From Marinibactrum halimedae (GTDB lineage: Bacteria; Pseudomonadota; Gammaproteobacteria; Pseudomonadales; Cellvibrionaceae), in the NCBI RefSeq assembly GCF_021234875.1, contig NZ_JAJQVM010000006.1:104955-168954 (forward strand): DNA of 64,000 nucleotides. Reading direction: 5' to 3'. The notes below the pieces were generated by a model that did not search any database, had not been told where the DNA came from, and saw only the letters and a program-made list of their open reading frames with translations. Positions within the stretch are counted from its first letter, which is position 1. The number at the start of each line of letters is the position of its first letter. The position numbers and the translations under genes are program-made. Below, one piece after another: positions 11,735 through 21,798 of this stretch.

Positions 11735-12910
11735 CTAGCTTTCTGAAGCCGACTCAATCACCAATGAAGATAAGTCACCATCGTTATCAAGAACATAGAT
11801 GTGTTCATCATTGACCAACAATGGCGAACGCACACCACTGCCGTCTACTTTATCACGCCCCAGATACTCACCCGTTGCGGCATCCAGTACATGAACATAC
11901 CCATCAGCGTCTGCTACAACGACATAACCGTCTACGTATACGGGCCCTGTGAGTGAACGACGAATCATTTGATCATTACGCCATTCTTCTTGACCATTAC
12001 CGGCACTGACAGCAACAACGATATCTTCATCCGTGGTATAGAAAACACGCCCGGCACCCGCCCCTAAGTTTTTATAGGTTGATGCTTCTTGAGCCCAAAG
12101 GCCTCGACCATTAGCCCGGCTCAATGCCACCAAGCGGCCTTGATAGCTTGCAGCAAATAAAATATCGCCCACCAGCATTGGCGAACCATCGATATCCACC
12201 ACACGCTCTAGATCTGTTCTACCTTTTGGAATCGCCACACGCTGATCCCAGATTGGCAAACCGGTATCGGCTTCCAACGCAACCACTTTGCCATTGGCAA
12301 AACCCGCATACACAGCATTGTCGGTTAGTAATGGTGAAGCCGTACCTCGCAAAGTCAAAGCCGGTAGCGTGTTATCAAAGAGCCAACGTTGTTCGCCAGT
12401 ATCAACATCCAGACCAAAAATACGGCCATCAGAAGTATGGACAATCACCACACGTCCATCCGTTTTTGGGGCCGAAAGCACTTCACTGCTCACCTGCTGT
12501 CGCCACAGTTCCGAACCATCTTCAGTACTGAGTGCAATGACTTCGCCATCGTAGGTACCGACGGTAACCAAGTTAAATGCTGCCCCCACCCCTCCAGAGG
12601 TTTCCGCATCTAATTTGGCTTTCCAAAGGCGCTTTCCAGATGCAACCTCAAAGGCTCGTACATTACCGGCAATATCAGTGGTATAGATACGATCTCCGAC
12701 AATAGTCGGCGCCAAACGGGTATAGCGCACATCCTGGCCTTTACCGGTTCCGCTCTTCCAGTCACGATCAATAACAACCTTCTTTTCATCCAAATCCACC
12801 AGCTTAGCGGGGGACAATTCTTTATCGTTATCCGAACAGGCCATGAGCCCACTGAATACGAAAGCAGCGAAAAAAACACGTACGGAAAACGGCAACTGAC
12901 TAACCTGCAC
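11735..12910 (-). CDS. bamB: Outer membrane assembly lipoprotein BamB
   Basis: BamB is a lipoprotein subunit of the BAM complex that inserts beta-barrel proteins. A hydrophobic leader ends in a lipobox (SGLMAC), followed by an eight-bladed propeller of PQQ-like repeats with recurring Trp and Gly positions (GKRLWKAKL, GSELWRQQV, GEQRWLFD, GLPIWDQRV). The reading frame extends to a TTG at 12943. I place the start at the GTG at 12910, because a full AGGAGG motif stands seven bases before it. This gives 391 residues, matching the family (E. coli 392). It lies between yfgM and der as usual. Confidence 0.95.
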   Translation of the reverse strand: MQVSQLPFSVRVFFAAFVFSGLMACSDNDKELSPAKLVDLDEKKVVIDRDWKSGTGKGQDVRYTRLAPTIVGDRIYTTDIAGNVRAFEVASGKRLWKAKLDAETSGGVGAAFNLVTVGTYDGEVIALSTEDGSELWRQQVSSEVLSAPKTDGRVVIVHTSDGRIFGLDVDTGEQRWLFDNTLPALTLRGTASPLLTDNAVYAGFANGKVVALEADTGLPIWDQRVAIPKGRTDLERVVDIDGSPMLVGDILFAASYQGRLVALSRANGRGLWAQEASTYKNLGAGAGRVFYTTDEDIVVAVSAGNGQEEWRNDQMIRRSLTGPVYVDGYVVVADADGYVHVLDAATGEYLGRDKVDGSGVRSPLLVNDEHIYVLDNDGDLSSLVIESASES

Positions 12911-12953
12911 CGAGTGACCTCCTATGGAAAACAATATATTCAACAGCTCGGTG

Positions 12954-13646
12954 CTATTGGGCTTCTGTGGTAGAGACTGCGTTGGTAGACGCTACGGCAT
13001 GGTCATCCAATTTCATGGTGAGAAAATTACGACGCGATGATTGGTCGCTGGGCAAGGTATCTAAAGCCAGCTGGTAGGCTGTTCGGGCAGCATCACCCTC
13101 TCCCTTAGCTCGCAAAATATCGCCTCGAATTTCAGCATAAGTACTGGTTAACGCTTCCGCTTTAGGAGTCTGAACCAATGCCAAAGCTTCATCAAACTGC
13201 CCTTGAGCTGCCAGCACTCTCGCAAGACGAGGCTCAGCCACGGCCTGAATCACCTCACTCGGGTTACTTTCCAATACTCCTTTTAACTCAGTCACTGCCG
13301 TGTCTAAATCATTCGCATCCACGGCAAGTTTCGCCAACATTAATCCGGCACTTTCACCGTAGTAACTGTCTTTATGTGACTCTTTCAACTGACCGGCCAA
13401 ATGCTTTGCAGTGGTAATTTTTTCGTCCGTCAATTCTGTGCCAGGTTCGGTGGCAACGGCTTCCATTAAATCTTGAAAAATTTCAGAACCCGCTTCCGCC
13501 TTCGCTTGCTGAGATGCGTTATACATGTCCCAGCCAAAATAAGCACCCACCGCCAATACCACACCGGCTATCGTGGTTTTTCCATTCTCATTCCACCACC
13601 GCTTAAACGCTTCAATTTGTTCTTCTTCGGTCAAATGCGTGCTCAC
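12954..13646 (-). CDS. yfgM: YfgM family ancillary SecYEG translocon subunit
   Basis: This is a single-pass inner-membrane protein with a periplasmic TPR-like domain. In E. coli it associates with PpiD at the translocon and helps hand over exported proteins. The N-terminus has acidic and aromatic residues (EEEQIEAFKRWWNENGK), then a membrane segment at about residues 23-42. Helical repeats follow to the end (LKGVLESNPSEVIQAVAEPRLARVL). Length is 230 against 206 in E. coli. The start is GTG with AGGAG six bases upstream. It sits between hisS and bamB. Confidence 0.9.
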   Translation of the reverse strand: MSTHLTEEEQIEAFKRWWNENGKTTIAGVVLAVGAYFGWDMYNASQQAKAEAGSEIFQDLMEAVATEPGTELTDEKITTAKHLAGQLKESHKDSYYGESAGLMLAKLAVDANDLDTAVTELKGVLESNPSEVIQAVAEPRLARVLAAQGQFDEALALVQTPKAEALTSTYAEIRGDILRAKGEGDAARTAYQLALDTLPSDQSSRRNFLTMKLDDHAVASTNAVSTTEAQ

Positions 13647-13774
13647 CGCCTACTCCTAAAATTTTATATTGTATAAATTGACTGTCTTTGACTTACTGCC
13701 ATTGTGATTGCTGATGCAGCGATTTAATGTTGTGTCACGCCTTATCACTCAACTGATCACATTCACTCGATTAC

Positions 13775-15043
13775 TCACAATGCCTTCAGGGCATCAATTA
13801 AATCAACCCGAGATAGTGTTTCCTGTTCGCGGTCGTCACGCAGGTATTTCAAACCAACAACACCTTGCTCAACTTCGTTTTCACCCAAAATAACGGCCAC
13901 GTGGGCACCGCTTTTATCAGCCTTTTTAAGTTGGCTCTTAAAATTTCCCGCACCGCAATGCATGAAGACTCGTAGACCAGGGCATTGCTCTCTTAGTTCC
14001 TCTGCAAGCATCATTGCTGGCACAGTTACATTACCAACAGCCACAACATAAGCATCGGCTTGCTGGCTTATGCCGTCAGGAACCACCCCCAAAGTGTCCA
14101 ACAATAACACTAAACGCTCTACACCCATCGCAAAACCGACTGCAGGAACAGGCTTACCGCCTAATTGAGACGTGAGACCGTCATAACGACCACCGGCACA
14201 TACGGTGCCCTGAGCACCCAAGTCGGTCGTTACCCACTCAAAAACCGTATTGTTGTAATAATCGAGCCCTCTCACCAACCGAGGATTCACCTTATAGGAG
14301 ATATTGGCCGCCTCCAACAATGCTTTTAATTGCTCAAAATGTGCTTGGCTCTGATCGTCGAGAAAATCTAAAATACTAGGGGCACCCTCCAGTAAAGACT
14401 GAGTTGTGGGGTCTTTACTGTCCAGAATACGCAACGGGTTTGTGGATAATCTGCGCTGACTGTCTTCATCCAACTCGGATTCACGCTCCCCCAAGTACTC
14501 AACCAAAGCCGCTTTATACTGCGCTCGAGATTCTAGACTGCCAATACTGTTGATTTCCAATTGTACCGCCTTTGAAATACCCAAAGCTGCCCAAAAACGC
14601 GCGGTCATCAACAATAATTCTGCATCAATATCTGGCCCTGCAATCCCAAAAGTTTCGACACCAATTTGATGAAACTGACGAAGCCGTCCTTTTTGTGGCT
14701 TTTCATATCGAAACATCGGCCCGGTGTACCACAAGCGCTGAGTTTGATTATGCAATAAACCGTGTTGCTCACAGGCTCGAACACAGACCGCTGTTCCTTC
14801 AGGCCGCAAGGTTACACTTTCATCATTGCGATCATTAAAGGTGTACATTTCCTTTTCAACGATGTCGGTAACCTCACCGATAGATCGCTTAAAAAGCTCG
14901 GTTTTCTCTAAAATGGGAAAGCGAATTTCCTGATAACCGTAGCGTTCTATAACATCGGAAATGGTAGATTCAAGGTATTGCCACGTGGCAGATTCACCGG
15001 GCTTTAGGTCATTCATACCCCGGAGGGATTGTATTTTACTCAA
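13775..15043 (-). CDS. hisS: Histidine-tRNA ligase
   Basis: This is a class II aminoacyl-tRNA synthetase that charges tRNA-His. Motif 2 is present ([21 protein letters not shown]), as are the histidine-specific LVRGLDYYN and GGRYDGL motifs and the C-terminal anticodon domain. I place the start at the TTG at 15043, preceded by TAGGAA at a good distance. This gives 422 residues (E. coli 424), and the protein starts [12 protein letters not shown] like its homologues. A further 29 in-frame codons upstream lack family similarity. It is in the ispG-hisS-yfgM order typical of the group. Confidence 0.95.
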   Translation of the reverse strand: MSKIQSLRGMNDLKPGESATWQYLESTISDVIERYGYQEIRFPILEKTELFKRSIGEVTDIVEKEMYTFNDRNDESVTLRPEGTAVCVRACEQHGLLHNQTQRLWYTGPMFRYEKPQKGRLRQFHQIGVETFGIAGPDIDAELLLMTARFWAALGISKAVQLEINSIGSLESRAQYKAALVEYLGERESELDEDSQRRLSTNPLRILDSKDPTTQSLLEGAPSILDFLDDQSQAHFEQLKALLEAANISYKVNPRLVRGLDYYNNTVFEWVTTDLGAQGTVCAGGRYDGLTSQLGGKPVPAVGFAMGVERLVLLLDTLGVVPDGISQQADAYVVAVGNVTVPAMMLAEELREQCPGLRVFMHCGAGNFKSQLKKADKSGAHVAVILGENEVEQGVVGLKYLRDDREQETLSRVDLIDALKAL

Positions 15044-15147
15044 GAGGGTTCCTAACTGTATCTTTGTATGATCATCGAAAATAAGAGGGTTGATTTTGCC
15101 ATACCCTAATTTAAATCGCCCCAAGTCCACCCTTAGGGCGATGAAAG

Positions 15148-16257
15148 TTATACTTTCGCAATAATATCTTTTTCAGCCTTTGCTTTCGCATCAGCTTTAT
15201 TACGAATCATTCGCTCCAAATTATCCACCAAAGAATCATTCTTGAGCTTTGAATTGGCTTCACCGTCTACATAAATTAAATTGGGCTGGCCACCCGCTAA
15301 GCCAATATCCGCTTCTTTTGCTTCACCCGGGCCATTGACGACACACCCGATAACAGCAACATCCATCGGTGTAGTGATATCTTCTAAGCGCTGCTCCAAC
15401 TCATTCATGGTTTTAATCACATCAAAATTTTGACGAGAGCAACTCGGGCACGCAATGAAATTGATTCCTTTAGAGCGCAATTTCAAACTTTTCAACAAAT
15501 CCCAGCCAACTTTTACTTCCTCAACAGGGTCTGCCGCCAAGGAAATACGCAACGTATCGCCAATACCATCCATCAGTAACGCACCTAAGCCAACAGCAGA
15601 CTTAACCGTGCCTGAGCGCAATCCACCCGCTTCCGTAATACCTAAATGCAAGGGCTGATCGATCTTGGTCGCCAATTGACGATAAGCTTCCACTGCCATG
15701 AAAACATCCGACGCCTTCACGGACACTTTAAAGTCGGGAAAATCAAATCTATCCAGAAAGTCGACATGCCGCATTGCAGACTCAACAAGAGCCGCAGGCG
15801 TGGGCTCACCATACTTTTTCTGTATGTCTTTTTCTAAAGATCCGGCATTAACACCAATTCGAATGGGAATATTTTTCTCTTTTGCTTTTTCGATCACGGC
15901 CTGAATGCGTTTTTCACGGCCAATATTGCCCGGATTGATACGGAGGCAATCGACCCCCAAATCTGCAACACGCAGCGCAATGCGATAATCAAAATGGATA
16001 TCGGCCACCAAAGGTACCGTCACTTGCTCTCGGATTTTCCCAAACGATTCTGCTGCTTCCAGACTTGGGACAGATACACGAACAATATCCGCCCCAGCGT
16101 TTTGAATACGCTGGATCTGATCAACTGTAGCGGCAACATCCGTTGTTTCTGTATTGGTCATACTTTGAACGGAAATGGGCGCATCGCCACCTACAGGTAC
16201 ATTACCCACCATAATTTGGCGAGATTTACGTCGTTTTATTGGAGATTCAAAATGCAT
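15148..16257 (-). CDS. ispG: 4-hydroxy-3-methylbut-2-en-1-yl diphosphate synthase
   Basis: IspG reduces methylerythritol cyclodiphosphate to HMBPP in the MEP isoprenoid pathway using a [4Fe-4S] cluster. The N-terminal TIM barrel starts [20 protein letters not shown]. The cluster cysteines are in CPSCSRQ and in GCVVNGPGE. At 369 residues it is full length (E. coli 372). Because it needs an Fe-S cluster, its presence shows the cell must have a working assembly system even though the isc genes are missing from the usual place a few genes upstream. Confidence 0.96.
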   Translation of the reverse strand: MHFESPIKRRKSRQIMVGNVPVGGDAPISVQSMTNTETTDVAATVDQIQRIQNAGADIVRVSVPSLEAAESFGKIREQVTVPLVADIHFDYRIALRVADLGVDCLRINPGNIGREKRIQAVIEKAKEKNIPIRIGVNAGSLEKDIQKKYGEPTPAALVESAMRHVDFLDRFDFPDFKVSVKASDVFMAVEAYRQLATKIDQPLHLGITEAGGLRSGTVKSAVGLGALLMDGIGDTLRISLAADPVEEVKVGWDLLKSLKLRSKGINFIACPSCSRQNFDVIKTMNELEQRLEDITTPMDVAVIGCVVNGPGEAKEADIGLAGGQPNLIYVDGEANSKLKNDSLVDNLERMIRNKADAKAKAEKDIIAKV

Positions 16258-16317
16258 AATTTAGTTTCATCGTGTTTAACACCCGTTCCTCAGTGACTCA
16301 GTACTATACACTGAACA

Positions 16318-17508
16318 TCATCGTGAAAGGGGCAAAGTGACACGCAGTGTATTACGTGTCCCTCTTGGCGTTAACGAAATCGGCTCGTCATCAATTGCAA
16401 AGGATTGCACAGCGTGAACATTACCAAACATAAATTCAAATGGTGCAAAACCACTCAGGACTAAAGAGCCTCCTGCAGCACGCAAGCCGGCATACACAGA
16501 ATCGCCATAAGCATCTTTAACTTCCAGCCAACAGTCGTCTGAAAACTCTAACCAAATAGAACGTTCTACGGCGTCAATCTGAGCACGACGCGCTTGCTCT
16601 ATTGCAGCCTGGGATTCTGCATCAAGGGTGGCCGGCGCCATTTCTACATGCGAAGCAGCATTTGCTAAGGTTTCACCTGTTGCGTAACGACCAACCGGAT
16701 CAGGATTGGGTGCCAAGCGTTTTTGCGCCTCTGATACCCCTTCATTAACTTCGGTCTTACCAGCAGCTACATCAATAACTGCACCATCAACAACTACACC
16801 ATCAAAAACTTCATCACCTGCAATATTTTGCTTATCAGGTTGCAAACGAGTACCGCCACCATCGCTTGACGTGCTTAATTGATGAGTACCGGATTGAGTC
16901 ACTTTTTCCGCCAAGAATGATTCAACTTGTTGATTAGGGACTAAATTTCGTCTCTCTATTTCCTTCACGCTCACAGAGTTTGATAAATTGGATAACTGAG
17001 AAGGAGAGGGGGTGGTGGACTGTGGAACTGTGTCAGAAACCACCAACTCAGGTGATATGGAAGCCGCCGCCAATGGGATTTCGTTCTTTTCTCCTGTACT
17101 CCAAAGGGCGTACCCCCCCCAACAGATCAATGCCATGGCGCCAATGACAATAGGCCAAGTCCATTCAGGGTGCGGCTTTTCAATAGGCTCCCGCATGGGT
17201 TGTGGAGCTGCCTCAGGGTGCGAGCTACCCGATGAGCTGGAAGGTGCATGCTCTTGATCATACCATCGCACCAACGGCTCAGGATCGATCCCAAGCCAAC
17301 GCCCATAAGAGCGGAGATACCCTCGAATATAGGCCGGTGCAACTAAGCTTTCAAAATGATTCGACTCCAGCGCTTCAAGCTTCGCTGAACTCATATTCAA
17401 CGCTGCAGACACTGTGGAAAGATCAATCCCTGAAGCTTCACGAGCATCTCGAAGTACATCACCAGCGGATAAAATCGTTACGGTTTCTGTCTCAATTTCT
17501 ATGGTCAT
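16318..17508 (-). CDS. rodZ: Cytoskeletal protein RodZ
   Basis: RodZ links MreB filaments to the cell-wall elongation machinery. It has an N-terminal Cro/CI-type HTH at about residues 10-80 (AGDVLRDAREASGIDLSTVS) that binds MreB rather than DNA. A membrane segment lies at about 117-137 (WPIVIGAMALICWGGYAL). A long Ser/Pro-rich periplasmic linker follows. The C-terminal DUF4115 beta domain includes WLEFSDDCWLEVKDA and a GxRxxL-like end. The protein is 396 residues, longer than E. coli's 337 because of the linker. It lies between pilW and ispG. Confidence 0.93.
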   Translation of the reverse strand: MTIEIETETVTILSAGDVLRDAREASGIDLSTVSAALNMSSAKLEALESNHFESLVAPAYIRGYLRSYGRWLGIDPEPLVRWYDQEHAPSSSSGSSHPEAAPQPMREPIEKPHPEWTWPIVIGAMALICWGGYALWSTGEKNEIPLAAASISPELVVSDTVPQSTTPSPSQLSNLSNSVSVKEIERRNLVPNQQVESFLAEKVTQSGTHQLSTSSDGGGTRLQPDKQNIAGDEVFDGVVVDGAVIDVAAGKTEVNEGVSEAQKRLAPNPDPVGRYATGETLANAASHVEMAPATLDAESQAAIEQARRAQIDAVERSIWLEFSDDCWLEVKDAYGDSVYAGLRAAGGSLVLSGFAPFEFMFGNVHAVQSFAIDDEPISLTPRGTRNTLRVTLPLSR

Positions 17509-17522
17509 CGAAGTACCGCAGT

Positions 17523-18296
17523 TTACTGATTCGCCAAACGTTTATACTCAAGGTATTCATTGGAGTAAGGGTATCGGTTTTTTAGCGCCAACACCAAACT
17601 CGCTTCTTTATCTTTGTTTCCAAAGATTCTTTCCAATCGAATACCTAACCACAAAGAGCGGGGGCTGGGCTTATTTTTCTGCTCAAAGCGGTCTATATAC
17701 TCTTTGGCCGCAGAATAGTTCCGAAGTTTAAATTCAATTTCTGCCAGCTCAATCAGAGCTGCTCCCAATTGGCGATTTAACATCACTGCGTGTTCTAAGC
17801 TGGCTTTGGCTTTATCTTCATCTCCAAGTTTCAATGCAGTCTGGCCAAGATTTAATAAAGCGGTATCACGACGTTCGTATTCGATGTCTTTTCCACTGAT
17901 ATCAAATTGATCAATCGCTTCTTCAAGTCGCCCTTTACTGGCTAGAAATACACCATAATTGTTTCTGGCAGCACTGTAGCCTGGATCTATACGAATGGCA
18001 TTTCGGAACGCTTTTTCGGCAAGTTCAGACTCACCCTCTAGCTGGTAGAGCATGGCCTCAGCGTTGAATATTCTAGGATCAGAACGATTGATATCGCGAG
18101 CGCGATTAAGATTGGTACGAGCGGCATCTCGATTACCTTGACGGATATAGCCCAGGGTGAGCTGTAGTCGAGTGGCGAGGGATTTTTCTTTATCGATACT
18201 GGGCTTGGCACCCGTAGTCGTTGTTACACAACCTGACAAGATCGCTGCCATTAACCAAACAACAAAAGGAAACCCAAATTGTCTCCACCGGCTCAT
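17523..18296 (-). CDS. pilW: Type IV pilus biogenesis lipoprotein PilW/PilF (TPR)
   Basis: This is an outer-membrane lipoprotein pilotin that helps the PilQ secretin assemble. The leader ends in lipobox LSGC near residue 23. About six TPR motifs follow (RIFNAEAMLYQLEGESELAEKAF, NYGVFLASKGRLEEAI). At 257 residues it matches Pseudomonas PilF (252). It is adjacent to rodZ and rlmN as in pseudomonads. No other pilus genes are in the window, so a general assembly role is also possible. Confidence 0.88.
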   Translation of the reverse strand: MSRWRQFGFPFVVWLMAAILSGCVTTTTGAKPSIDKEKSLATRLQLTLGYIRQGNRDAARTNLNRARDINRSDPRIFNAEAMLYQLEGESELAEKAFRNAIRIDPGYSAARNNYGVFLASKGRLEEAIDQFDISGKDIEYERRDTALLNLGQTALKLGDEDKAKASLEHAVMLNRQLGAALIELAEIEFKLRNYSAAKEYIDRFEQKNKPSPRSLWLGIRLERIFGNKDKEASLVLALKNRYPYSNEYLEYKRLANQ

Positions 18297-18391
18297 TCAC
18301 ACCCCCAGTGTACTGTTATCGTCAGCTCTCTTTCAGGCTGCTCTTATTAAACACCGTATTTTTATTAATGTATCTTTTATTAAACAACGCG

Positions 18392-18419
18392 ATAGTGGGT
18401 ACAAAATAGTGGGCACAAA
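18392..18419. repeat. 14-bp tandem duplication between rlmN and pilW
   Basis: ATAGTGGGTACAAA (18392-18405) is followed directly by ATAGTGGGCACAAA. A second repeated motif, TTATTAAACA(C/A)CG, lies just upstream at about 18345 and 18376. The whole 183-bp gap otherwise shows nothing. Confidence 0.75.
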
Positions 18420-18479
18420 CTAGGCGTAAGACAAAACAGACCGCCTCCGAGACGCAAACCGGTTAGACTCAACACAACC

Positions 18480-19670
18480 TTACTGTATCAAACGAACTGG
18501 TTCATCTACTGCGCTTTGTAGCGTGTTACGGTAGCGCTCGCTTCGTCGCGTCCGGTCATTCACACTACCCGCCAATTGCCCACAAGCCGCATCAATATCA
18601 TCGCCACGCGTCGTGCGAATGGTAGTGGTATAACCGGCAGAAATCAAAATATCTTGAAACCGACGCAGTGCGTTATTACTCACTCGCTTATAGTTCGAAA
18701 GTGAAAATGGATTAAACGGTATAAGGTTGATCTTAACCGGAACCTCTTTCAATAGTTCCGCAAGCTCATAAGCGTGCTCAGGGCGGTCATTCACCTTATC
18801 GATCAAGGTGTATTCGATGGTAATTTTGCGATGAGAATCAGGTAGGCCCTCAATGTAACGTTGAGCGCTATCGAGCAGCATTGCAATGGGGTATTTTTTA
18901 TTGATGGGAACCAATTCGTTGCGAAGCTCATCATTAGGGGCGTGCAATGAAATAGCCAAACACGCATCCGTGTATTGCCCTAATTTGTCCAACGCAGGCA
19001 CGACACCAGAGGTACTTAATGTTACTCGACGCTTCGATATACCGTAGCAATTGTCGTCCATCATCAACGCCATGGAATCCACAACGTTATCAAAATTTAA
19101 TAAGGGCTCGCCCATGCCCATCATCACAACATTCGTGACTTTTCTAGGTCCATCCGGCATTAATTGACCAAAAGACTTTGCCGCAATCCATACTTGGCCG
19201 ATAATTTCTGCAGCACTCAAGTCTCGGTTAAAACCTTGCTTACCAGTGGCGCAAAAACTGCAGTCTAAGGAACATCCGACTTGAGAAGAAACACACAAGG
19301 TTCCACGCTCTCCATCGGGAATAAACACTGTTTCAACGACATTGCCACCCGGAATAGAAATCAAAAACTTTCGGGTACCGTCCGATGAGTCCAATTGCTG
19401 CATCACCTCTGGCGCTTTTACACACGCAAGAGTATGGAGCTTTTTACGCAAGTCTTTGCTGATGTTGGTCATCAAGTCAAAGTCTGAGATGCCCAATTGA
19501 TGAATCCATTTGAGAACTTGCTTAGCACGAAAGGGCTTTTCGCCAATACTAACGAACCAATCTTGCAATTTTTGGGGGCTTAATCCCAACAAATTCACTT
19601 TTTCCATCGTCGGTGATTTGACGCCTTCAGCGCCCGTTACCACAACTTTAGAATTCATCTCATCCGACAT
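18480..19670 (-). CDS. rlmN: Dual-specificity 23S rRNA/tRNA methyltransferase RlmN
   Basis: This radical SAM enzyme makes 2-methyladenosine at A2503 of 23S rRNA and A37 of some tRNAs. The SAM-cluster motif is [15 protein letters not shown]. The [11 protein letters not shown] motif and the C-terminal catalytic cysteine (DIDAACGQL) are present. Length is 396, close to E. coli (384). GAGG precedes the ATG by seven bases. It is in the usual position between ndk and pilW. Confidence 0.96.
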   Translation of the reverse strand: MSDEMNSKVVVTGAEGVKSPTMEKVNLLGLSPQKLQDWFVSIGEKPFRAKQVLKWIHQLGISDFDLMTNISKDLRKKLHTLACVKAPEVMQQLDSSDGTRKFLISIPGGNVVETVFIPDGERGTLCVSSQVGCSLDCSFCATGKQGFNRDLSAAEIIGQVWIAAKSFGQLMPDGPRKVTNVVMMGMGEPLLNFDNVVDSMALMMDDNCYGISKRRVTLSTSGVVPALDKLGQYTDACLAISLHAPNDELRNELVPINKKYPIAMLLDSAQRYIEGLPDSHRKITIEYTLIDKVNDRPEHAYELAELLKEVPVKINLIPFNPFSLSNYKRVSNNALRRFQDILISAGYTTTIRTTRGDDIDAACGQLAGSVNDRTRRSERYRNTLQSAVDEPVRLIQ

Positions 19671-19699
19671 CTCAATACCTCAAACATTCAATGCCACAA

Positions 19700-20125
19700 T
19701 TAACGTGGGCAAATCTCTTCGTCAGCGAAGAAGTAGCTGATTTCACGAGCCGCTGATTCAGTAGAATCTGAGCCATGAACCGCATTCGCGTCAATGCTGT
19801 TGGCAAAATCAGCACGAATAGTACCTGCCGCCGCTTCTTGTGGATTCGTAGCGCCCATCAAATCACGATTGGCCATCACCGCGTTCTCACCTTCAAGAAC
19901 CTGAACCACAACAGGACCAGAAGTCATGAATTCAACCAAATCTTTAAAAAATGGACGTTCTTTGTGCTCTGCGTAGAAACCACCGGCTTTTTCGTCGTCC
20001 AGTTTTACCATTTTCATTGCAACAATGTTCAAACCCGCCTTTTCAAAACGAGCATTAATTTCGCCAATAACATTTTTTGCAACAGCGTCTGGCTTAATAA
20101 TGGATAATGTGCGTTCTACTGCCAT
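19700..20125 (-). CDS. ndk: Nucleoside diphosphate kinase
   Basis: Ndk transfers the gamma phosphate of ATP to nucleoside diphosphates through a phosphohistidine. The 141-residue protein starts [18 protein letters not shown] and carries the active-site motif [14 protein letters not shown] motif stands just before the ATG. In most relatives ndk is the gene after the isc operon; here it is followed upstream only by the lone cysteine desulfurase. Confidence 0.97.
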   Translation of the reverse strand: MAVERTLSIIKPDAVAKNVIGEINARFEKAGLNIVAMKMVKLDDEKAGGFYAEHKERPFFKDLVEFMTSGPVVVQVLEGENAVMANRDLMGATNPQEAAAGTIRADFANSIDANAVHGSDSTESAAREISYFFADEEICPR

Positions 20126-20475
20126 GAAAGTCTCCGAATTGCAGTTTACGTGAATAAAAATCAGGTTTACGAACGTATTTTTAACCGCTCGTTCAGTGCC
20201 GACACCCTAGGAAAAGCCTCGTTATTTCGACACCACCCCAAAATCGAGGGCGGATTATACGCCCATTACCATGAATTTCCTATGACTGAGAAGCAAGCCT
20301 GTGTTCCTGCGAAAATCCGAAAGCGGCCACGGTTTATCACAACGATGATCAACACCACTAAACACCGCACCGCATCGCACCAACCCAGCTCGAAAAAAAC
20401 GCTCTAAAGATGTCGGGACATAAAGGTGGCACTACATAGTGGTAAAAAATTATATAGTGGTAACACATAAAAGCA
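20126..20475. other. 350-bp gap between ndk and the cysteine desulfurase
   Basis: This is where iscU, iscA, hscBA, fdx and iscX would be expected. No fragment of them is readable. An 85-codon rightward frame at 20150-20407 is biased and matches nothing I know, so it is not called. The direct repeat ATAGTGGTAA occurs at 20436-20445 and 20454-20463, a period of 18. Confidence 0.6.
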
Positions 20476-21636
20476 TCAGGATGACAAACGTGAAAGCTGT
20501 TCAAGAACATTACCCACGATATCCAAAGTTTGAGAGATATCATCCTGCGTGGTAAATCGACCGATACTGAATCGAAGCGAACTGTGTGCCAGTGACGGTG
20601 GCACGCCAATGGCCGTTAATACATAGGATGGCTCTACACTGGCTGATGTGCACGCAGAACCGGATGAAACTGCAATATCTTTGAGAGCAAAGAGCAAATG
20701 CTCGCCATCCACACACTGAAAGCCTACATTCAGAATCCCAGGCCATTTAGAAGTTTGATCGCCATGAAACACCACCCCTCCCAAAGTCTGAAGACCATCG
20801 GCCAGTAACATAGACAAGCGTGAAATACGCTCAGCATCACCCTTTCTCTGCTGACCTGCAAGTTCAAAGGCTGCCCCCATACCAACACATTGGTGCGTTG
20901 CTAATGTACCTGAGCGGTAGCCTCTTTCGTGTCCCCCGCCATGGATTTGAGCCGCTATCGATAGAGGTGGACGACGACGGACATAGAGCGCCCCAACCCC
21001 CTTTGGGCCGTATATTTTATGCGCGCAAACAGACAATAAATCAATATTCATCGCCATGACGTCGATAGGAAATTTACCTGCACTTTGTGCAGCGTCCACA
21101 TGAAAAAGCACCCCTCGCTCACGACAAAGTGCCCCTACCTCCGCCACATCGGTGACTGTACCCAACTCATTGTTCACATGCATCAATGACACGAGTATCG
21201 TGTCCTCACGCAAAGCGTCTCTCACTTGATCAGGATGAATCATGCCCTCTGCAGAAGGCTGTAGATAAGTCACAACAAAGCCCTCTTGCTCCAACCACGC
21301 AAAGCAATCCAATACGGCTTTATGCTCGATCATAGAAGTAATCAGGTGCTGTCCACGCTCTTTATTGGCCAATGCTGCTCCTTTGATGGCCAAGTTATCG
21401 GATTCTGTCGCACCACTGGTCCACACCACTTCTCGGGGGTCGGCACCAATCAGATCGGCCACTTGCCGACGCGCATTCTCTACCGCCTCTTCAGCCTGCC
21501 AACCATATCGATGAGACCGTGAGGCCGGATTCGCAAAATTTCCATCCAACATTAAACATTGAGACATCGCTTCAACCACCGAAGGGTCAACGGGTGTGGT
21601 TGCGGCATAATCAAGGTATATGGGTTGCTTTTTCAT
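20476..21636 (-). CDS. Cysteine desulfurase, IscS-like, without C-terminal tail
   Basis: This PLP enzyme releases sulfur from cysteine as an enzyme persulfide. The start [18 protein letters not shown], the PLP lysine in [10 protein letters not shown] and the persulfide loop [16 protein letters not shown] match group I (IscS) enzymes. The ATG at 21636 is preferred over a TTG four codons upstream. The protein stops after [13 protein letters not shown]...SRLSS at 386 residues. E. coli IscS (404) has about 20 more residues there, the tail that docks IscU. No iscR, iscU, iscA, hscBA or fdx is adjacent. It may serve tRNA thiolation or feed another scaffold such as SUF. Confidence 0.9.
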   Translation of the reverse strand: MKKQPIYLDYAATTPVDPSVVEAMSQCLMLDGNFANPASRSHRYGWQAEEAVENARRQVADLIGADPREVVWTSGATESDNLAIKGAALANKERGQHLITSMIEHKAVLDCFAWLEQEGFVVTYLQPSAEGMIHPDQVRDALREDTILVSLMHVNNELGTVTDVAEVGALCRERGVLFHVDAAQSAGKFPIDVMAMNIDLLSVCAHKIYGPKGVGALYVRRRPPLSIAAQIHGGGHERGYRSGTLATHQCVGMGAAFELAGQQRKGDAERISRLSMLLADGLQTLGGVVFHGDQTSKWPGILNVGFQCVDGEHLLFALKDIAVSSGSACTSASVEPSYVLTAIGVPPSLAHSSLRFSIGRFTTQDDISQTLDIVGNVLEQLSRLSS

Positions 21637-21660
21637 CGATACATCCAAGCTCTAGAGTAG

Positions 21661-21700
21661 GTAGGTACTGAGAAGTAGGTACTGAGACTAAGTACTGAAA
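21661..21700. repeat. 14-bp tandem repeat upstream of the cysteine desulfurase
   Basis: GTAGGTACTGAGAA and GTAGGTACTGAGAC lie head to tail, followed by a degenerate third unit (TAAGTACTGAAA). The array sits 25-60 bp upstream of the desulfurase start and could lie in its leader. Confidence 0.8.
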
Positions 21701-21798
21701 GTATGTAGTCACTAAAGAACAAACATTAAGCCAATCACCGAGCAGTCATCATCTCTCTACGAAAATATCTTTCTACAAGAACATCATGCGCTGGGAGA

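Noticed and set aside
12124..12613. Long rightward open frames opposite bamB (and similar ones opposite tgt and guaB).
   Set aside because: They are antisense shadows of well-supported genes with low-complexity, Pro/His-rich translations.
20150..20407. 85-codon rightward frame in the gap between ndk and the desulfurase gene.
   Set aside because: Unusual composition, no ribosome-binding site, no family resemblance, and it crosses the likely ndk promoter.
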